This document shows, piece by piece, positions 57,972 to 64,000 of a DNA stretch of 64,000 nt. Each line of letters starts with the position of its first letter. The stretch's first letter is position 1. The notes below the pieces were generated by a model that saw only the letters and a program-made list of their open reading frames with translations, searched no databases and had not been told where the DNA came from. A program made the position numbers and the translations under genes. Origin of the DNA: Candidatus Streptomyces philanthi (GTDB taxonomy: Bacteria; Actinomycetota; Actinomycetes; Streptomycetales; Streptomycetaceae); NCBI GenBank assembly GCA_018114805.1, contig CP073042.1, forward strand, positions 2,542,001-2,606,000, read 5' to 3'.

Positions 57972-60452
57972 CCCGTCACCTCCGTACCGAGCCGCGGGGC
58001 GACCTGGGCGGGCGCCCCGATCGTGACCAACTCGCCGGTGCGGGGGCCCAGGTCACGCTGGGCGCCGCCACCGGTCGAGTTCAGCGGCAGCCACACCACC
58101 CGGTCGGGCATCTCCGTGACCGCCAGCGGCAGCGTCACCGTGCCAGCCGGGCCGCGCACCTGGAGCAACTGGCCGTCCCGTACGCCGGCCTCGGCGGCCG
58201 TCGCGGCCAACAGGCGGGCCAGCGGCGCGTGCCGGGTGCCGGCCAGCGCCTCGTCGCCCTCCTGGAGCCGGCCCTGGTCGAGCAGCAGCCGGTGGCCGGC
58301 GAGCACCGCCTGGCCCGCCGCCGGGCGCGGCAGCGGGGCGCCGCCCTGCCCGGTCGGTGTCGGCAGCGCCGTGACCGGCGCCGCCTCCCAGCCGCCGAGC
58401 CGGTCCAGCTCGCGCCGCGCGGCGCGCACGTCCGGCAGGGCGATCGGGGTGTCCATGTGGTCGGCCAGCATGTGCAGCACCCGGCCGTCGGGCTGTACGT
58501 GGCGGCGGACCATCTGGTCGGGCTTGACCGCGGCCTCGAACGGGCGGGCCCGGCCCTCCCAGTTGAGGAAGGTGCCCGACTTCTCGACCACGGCCGAGAC
58601 GGGCAGCACCACGTCGGCGCGGTCGGTGACCTCGGATGGCCGCTGCTCCAGGCTGACCAGGAACGGCACCGCCTCCAGCGCCTGGACGGCGCGGGCCGGG
58701 TCGGGCAGGTCGGCTACCTCGACGCCGCCGACGAGCAGCGCGCCGAGTTCGCCGCCCGCGGCGGCCTTGATGATCTGTCCGGTGTCGCGCCCGTGCCGGG
58801 GCGGCAGTTCGCGCACCCGCCACAGCTCGGCGACCTCCTCGCGGGCGCTCGGGCTGGTGGCCGGGCGCCCGCCGGGCAGCAGCCCGGACAGCGCGCCCGC
58901 CTCGATCGCGCCGCGCTCGCCGGCCCGGCGCGGAATCCACGTCAGGCTGGCGCCGGTGGCCGAGGCCAGCCGGACGGCGGCGGTCAGCGCGTCCAGCCAC
59001 TCCGGCTCGGTACCGGGTGCCGGGTGCCGGGTGCCGGGTGCCGGGTGCCGGGTGCCGGGTGCCGGGTGCCGGGTGCCGCGGGCAGCAGCGTGCCGCCCGC
59101 CTTGGTCAGGCCGCGCGTCGCGTACGGGGCGAGGCCGAAGGTGCGCTGGCCGTGCTTGCGGTGGGCCTCGCGCAGCCGCAGGAAGACGCCGGGCGCCTCC
59201 TCCTCCGCCTCGAACCCGACGAGCAGCACGGCCGGGGCCGCCTCAAGCGTGGCGTTGGTCAGCCCCCGCCCGTCCAGGTCGCGGCCGCGACCGGCGACGT
59301 ACCCGGCGAGGAAGTCGGCCTCCTCGGTGCTGTGCGCCCGGGCCCGGAAGTCGACGTCGTTGGTCTCCAGGGCCACCCGTGCGAACTTGGCGTAGGCGTA
59401 CGCGTCCTCGACAGTCAGCCGGCCGCCGGTCAGCACCCCGGTCCGGCCGCGCGCGCCCTCCAGGCCGCGGGCCGCGGCGGCCAGCGCCTCGGGCCAGCTC
59501 GCCGGCTCCAATTCGCCGCTGTCGGCGTCGCGTACCAGCGGCGTGGTCAGCCGCTCGGGCCGCTGCGCGTACCGGAAAGCGAACCGGCCCTTGTCGCAGA
59601 TCCACTCCTCGTTGACCTCGGGGTCGTTGGCGGCGAGCCGCCGCATGACCTTGCCGCGCCGGTGGTCGGTGCGGGTCGCGCAGCCGCCGGCGCAGTGCTC
59701 GCACACGCTCGGCGAGGAGACCAGGTCGAAGGGGCGGGAGCGGAACCGGTAGGCCGCCGAGGTCAGCGCGCCCACCGGGCAGATCTGGATGGTGTTGCCG
59801 GAGAAGTACGACTGGAACGGGTCGTCCTCCCCGGTGCCGACCTGCTGCAGCGCGCCGCGCTCCAGGAGTTCGATCATCGGGTCGCCGGCGATCTGGTTGG
59901 AGAAGCGGGTGCAGCGGGCGCAGAGCACGCAGCGTTCGGGGTCGAGCAGCACCTGCGTGGAGATCGGCACCAGCTTGGCGAAGGTGGGCTTCTGGCCCTC
60001 GAACCGGCTCTCCGGGTCGCCGGTGGACATGGCCTGGTTCTGCAGCGGGCACTCGCCGCCCTTGTCGCAGACCGGGCAGTCCAACGGGTGGTTGACCAGC
60101 AGCAGTTCCATCACGCCGCGCTGTGCCTTCTCCGCGACCGGCGAGCTGAGCTGCGACTTGACGACCATGCCGTCGGTGCAGGTGATGGTGCACGAGGCCA
60201 TCGGCTTGCGCTGGCCCTCCACCTCCACGATGCACTGCCGGCAGGCGCCGGCCGGGTCCAGGAGCGGGTGGTCGCAGAAGCGCGGGATCTCGATGCCGAG
60301 CAGTTCGGCGGCCCGGATGACCAGGGTGCCCTTGGGCACGCTGATCTCGATGCCGTCGATGGTGAGGGAGACCAGGTCCTCCGGCGGCACCGCCGCATCG
60401 CCGCCGGAGGAGGAGCCCGCGGCGGAACCACTGGCTCCGGTGGTCGTGACGG

Positions 60453-60456
<4 letters not shown>
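57968..60456 (-). pseudogene. nuoG: NADH-quinone oxidoreductase subunit G, out of frame through a heptanucleotide array
   Basis: Large iron-sulfur subunit of the peripheral arm, about 810 residues when in frame. The N-terminal 2Fe-2S ferredoxin domain has [15 protein letters not shown]; further cluster motifs are [13 protein letters not shown] and [11 protein letters not shown], then a molybdopterin-like domain with CEHCAGGC. The coding sequence is clean except at LLPAAPGT / [12 protein letters not shown], where nine heptamers (59015-59077) are inserted. One unit restores the frame; nine shift it so that translation stops at GWTR near 58984. Downstream sequence is well conserved to EVTG. GTG 60456 overlaps the nuoF stop. 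Confidence 0.92.
59015..59077. repeat. Heptanucleotide tandem array, nine perfect GGGTGCC units, inside nuoG
   Basis: Nine uninterrupted 7-base units (GGCACCC on the coding strand) encode PGTRHPA-type repeats in the current frame. One unit matches the native [12 protein letters not shown] sequence, so eight extra units (56 bases) shift the frame. Arrays of 1, 4, 7 or 10 units would be in frame. Confidence 0.95.
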
Positions 60457-61842
<1,386 letters not shown>

Positions 61843-61843
<1 letters not shown>

Positions 61844-62709
61844 CACTCCCCCTCCTCGGCTGCGGGGCCGGCAGGATGGCTGGGGTCGGAGGCCGCGGTG
61901 GGCTGCGGCGCGTCGTGCGAGCTGGGGTGAGTCTCGGGCGGCTGCTGGCCCGGGCCCGGCGGGGGCGGGGGCTCGCTCGGCTCGCTCTCGCCGCGCGGGG
62001 CGACGATCCGCCCCGGGGCCGCCTCGCCCTTGGCCAGCTTGAGGCCGACCAGCGAGGCCGGGCCCGCGCCGCCGCTGGCGGCGACCGCGCCGGGCCGCTC
62101 GTCGGGGAAGTCGGCAGGATGCGCGCGGTCTCCTTGTACGTGCACAGCGGCGCACCCCGGGTGGGCCGCACGGCCCGGCCGGCGCGCAGGTCGTCCACCA
62201 GCGCCTTCGCGCTCTCGACGGTCTGCCCGTCGAAGAACTCCCAGTTGACTATGACGACGGGGGCGAAGTCGCAGGCCGCGTTGCACTCGATGTGTTCGAG
62301 GGTGACCTTGCCGTCGTCGGTGGTCTCGTTGTTGCCGACGCCCAGGTGCTGCTGGAGCGCCTCGAAGATCGCGTCGCCGCCCATCACCGCGCACAGCGTG
62401 TTGGTGCACACCCCCACCTGGTAGTCGCCGCTCAGCTTGCGGCGGTACATGGTGTAGAAGGTGACGACCGCGGTCACCTCGGCGGTGGTCAGCTCCAACA
62501 CCTCGGCGCAGAACCGGACGCCGGTACGGGAGACGTGGCCCTCCTCGGACTGCACCAGGTGCAGCAGCGGCAGCAACGCGGAGCGGCTGTCGGGGTAGCG
62601 GGCGATCACCTCCCGGGCGTCGGCCTCCAGCCGGGCCCGCACCTCGGCCGGGTAGTCGGGGGGCGGGAGGCTGGGGCATGCCAAGGGCTACGTCGTGTGT
62701 GGCGCTCAC
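61843..62709 (-). pseudogene. nuoE: NADH-quinone oxidoreductase subunit E, disrupted
   Basis: Thioredoxin-fold [2Fe-2S] subunit (N1a), about 287 residues when repaired. Cluster cysteines are visible in GVCTNTLC and IECNAACDFAP. Two lesions: an extra C near 62665 separates [13 protein letters not shown] from LPPPDYPAEVRARLEADAREV, and a shift near 62108 in KETARIL / DFPDERPGAVAASGG. The C-terminal 70 residues are a Pro/Glu/Ser-rich tail. GTG 62709 overlaps the nuoD stop. Confidence 0.9.
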
Positions 62710-64000
62710 CGGTCGACGCCTCCCATCACGGGGTCGAGGAATGCCACGGCGACGATGACGTCGGCGACCTGGCCGCCCTCGCACATCGCCGCCATGGCCT
62801 CGAGGTTGGTGAAGGAGGGGTCCCTGAAGTGGACCCGGTAGGGGCGGGTGCCGCCGTCGCTGACGGCGTGCACACCCAGTTCGCCCTTGGGCGACTCGAC
62901 GGCCGCGTACGCCTGCCCCGGCAGGACCCGGAAGCCCTCGGTGACCAGCTTGAAGTGGTGGATCAGGGCCTCCATCGAGGTGCCCATGATCTTCTTGATG
63001 TGGTCAAGCGAGTTGCCGAGCCCGTCGGGTCCGAGGGCGAGCTGGGCGGGCCAGGCGATCTTCTTGTCGCCGACCATGACCGGGCCCGGTTCGAGCCGGT
63101 CCAGGCACTGTTCGACGATGCGCAGCGACTGGTGCATCTCCTCGACCCGGATCAGGAAGCGGCCGTAGGCGTCGCAGGTGTCCAAGGTCGGGACGTCGAA
63201 CTCGTAGTTCTCGTACCCGCAGTACGGCTGCGTCTTGCGCAGGTCGTGCGGCAGTCCGGCCGAGCGCAGCACCGGCCCGGTGACGCCGAGCGCCATGCAG
63301 CCGGCCAGGTCCAGGTAGCCGATGCCCACCGTGCGGCCCTTGAAGACGGGGTTGCCGGTGGCGAGCTTGTCGTACTCCGGAAGGTTCTTGCGCAGCTTCT
63401 TGAGCAGCTCGCGCAGTTGCTCCACGGCGCCCGGCGGCAGGTCCTGGGCGAGGCCGCCGGGGCGGATGAACGCGTGGTTCATGCGCAACCCGGTGATCAG
63501 CTCGTACGCGTCCAGGATCATCTCGCGGTCGCGGAAGCCGTAGACCATCACCGTGGTGGCGCCCAGCTCCATGCCGCCGGTGGCGATGCACACCAGGTGC
63601 GAGGAGAGCCGGTTAAGCTCCATCAGCAGGACCCGGATCACCGAGGCCCGGTCGGGGATGTGGTCCTCGATGCCGAGCAGCTTCTCCGCCGCGAGGCAGT
63701 ACGCCGCCTCGTTGTAGAAGGATGGTGAGGTAGTCCATGCGGGTCACGAATGTGGTGCCCTGCGTCCACGTGCGGTATTCGAGCGTTCTTCTCGATGCAG
63801 GTGTGCAGGTAGCCGATGCCGCAGCGGGCCTCGGTGACCGTCTCACCGTCGATCTCCAGGATCAGCCGCAGCACGCCGTGCGTGGAGGGGTGCTGCGGGC
63901 CCATGTTGACGATGATCCGCTCGTCGTCACTGCGGGCCGCGGCGGCGGCGACCTCGTCCCAGTCGCCTCCGGTGACCGTGTAGACGGTTCCCTCGGTGGT
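62706..64000 (-). pseudogene. nuoD: NADH-quinone oxidoreductase subunit D, disrupted and cut by window edge
   Basis: 49-kDa quinone-site subunit. The N-terminus lies beyond the window; the visible part begins [17 protein letters not shown] and continues with [22 protein letters not shown], containing the conserved quinone-binding His. Two extra bases, near 63784 (IEKN / [11 protein letters not shown]) and near 63723 (RMDYLT / [10 protein letters not shown]), break the frame. After that it reads clean from [17 protein letters not shown] to GGVDR. HTCIEKN has Cys where HTGIEKN is usual. This is the only NuoD in the window. Confidence 0.9.

Noticed and set aside
59015..59077. Intended extra protein repeat domain in NuoG
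   Set aside because: The nine-unit length puts downstream conserved sequence out of frame, so it is not a stable in-frame domain as read.

Overview
This is chromosomal DNA of a Streptomyces or close relative. It is GC-rich with C/G-ending codons, and its gene order (hadAB, rpmG, tRNAs, yajQ, htpX, a second nuo operon, korAB, a polyprenyl synthase, the main nuo operon) is the order I know from the S. coelicolor core chromosome, read in reverse. I see no insertion sequence, integrase, CRISPR array or biosynthetic gene cluster.

Left part (1-12 kb): a broken DHA2 efflux gene and its TetR repressor with matching operators; hadB-hadA, rpmG, tRNA-Met and tRNA-Thr on the minus strand; an amidohydrolase-like protein with a degenerate metal site; a broken lipoprotein gene; an NAD(P)-binding protein; a small secreted protein and a broken VanZ-like gene in a less GC-rich patch; tRNA-Tyr; yajQ; and a frameshifted McrA-like HNH endonuclease with a sulfur-binding-type domain behind a PafBC/RecA-NDp-like promoter.

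Middle (12-31 kb): yccF and htpX, then a tightly overlapping accessory complex I operon (nuoA2 B2 C2 H2 I2 J2 K2 L2 M2 N2) that encodes no NuoD, E, F or G. A two-component system (both genes broken) and the ferredoxin-dependent 2-oxoacid oxidoreductase korAB follow.

Accessory stretch (31-49 kb): HxlR regulator with a QorB-like reductase, RarD-type permease, CGNR zinc finger-SRPBCC fusion, VOC protein, a secreted protein, an M28 aminopeptidase, a histidine phosphatase, an ABC exporter pair, a LolA-like protein, a polyprenyl diphosphate synthase (probably for menaquinone), fumarylacetoacetase and a lipoprotein.

Right part (49-64 kb): the main complex I operon nuoD-nuoN on the minus strand, with nuoD cut by the window end. 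Eight of its eleven visible genes carry frameshifts or internal stops, whereas nuo2 is almost clean.

Two themes deserve attention. First, more than 30 frameshifts and premature stops hit otherwise well conserved genes, so either the consensus is poor or decay is recent. Second, heptanucleotide tandem arrays occur: nine GGGTGCC units inside nuoG, which alone put it out of frame, and a related AGCACCC array near 46.9 kb.
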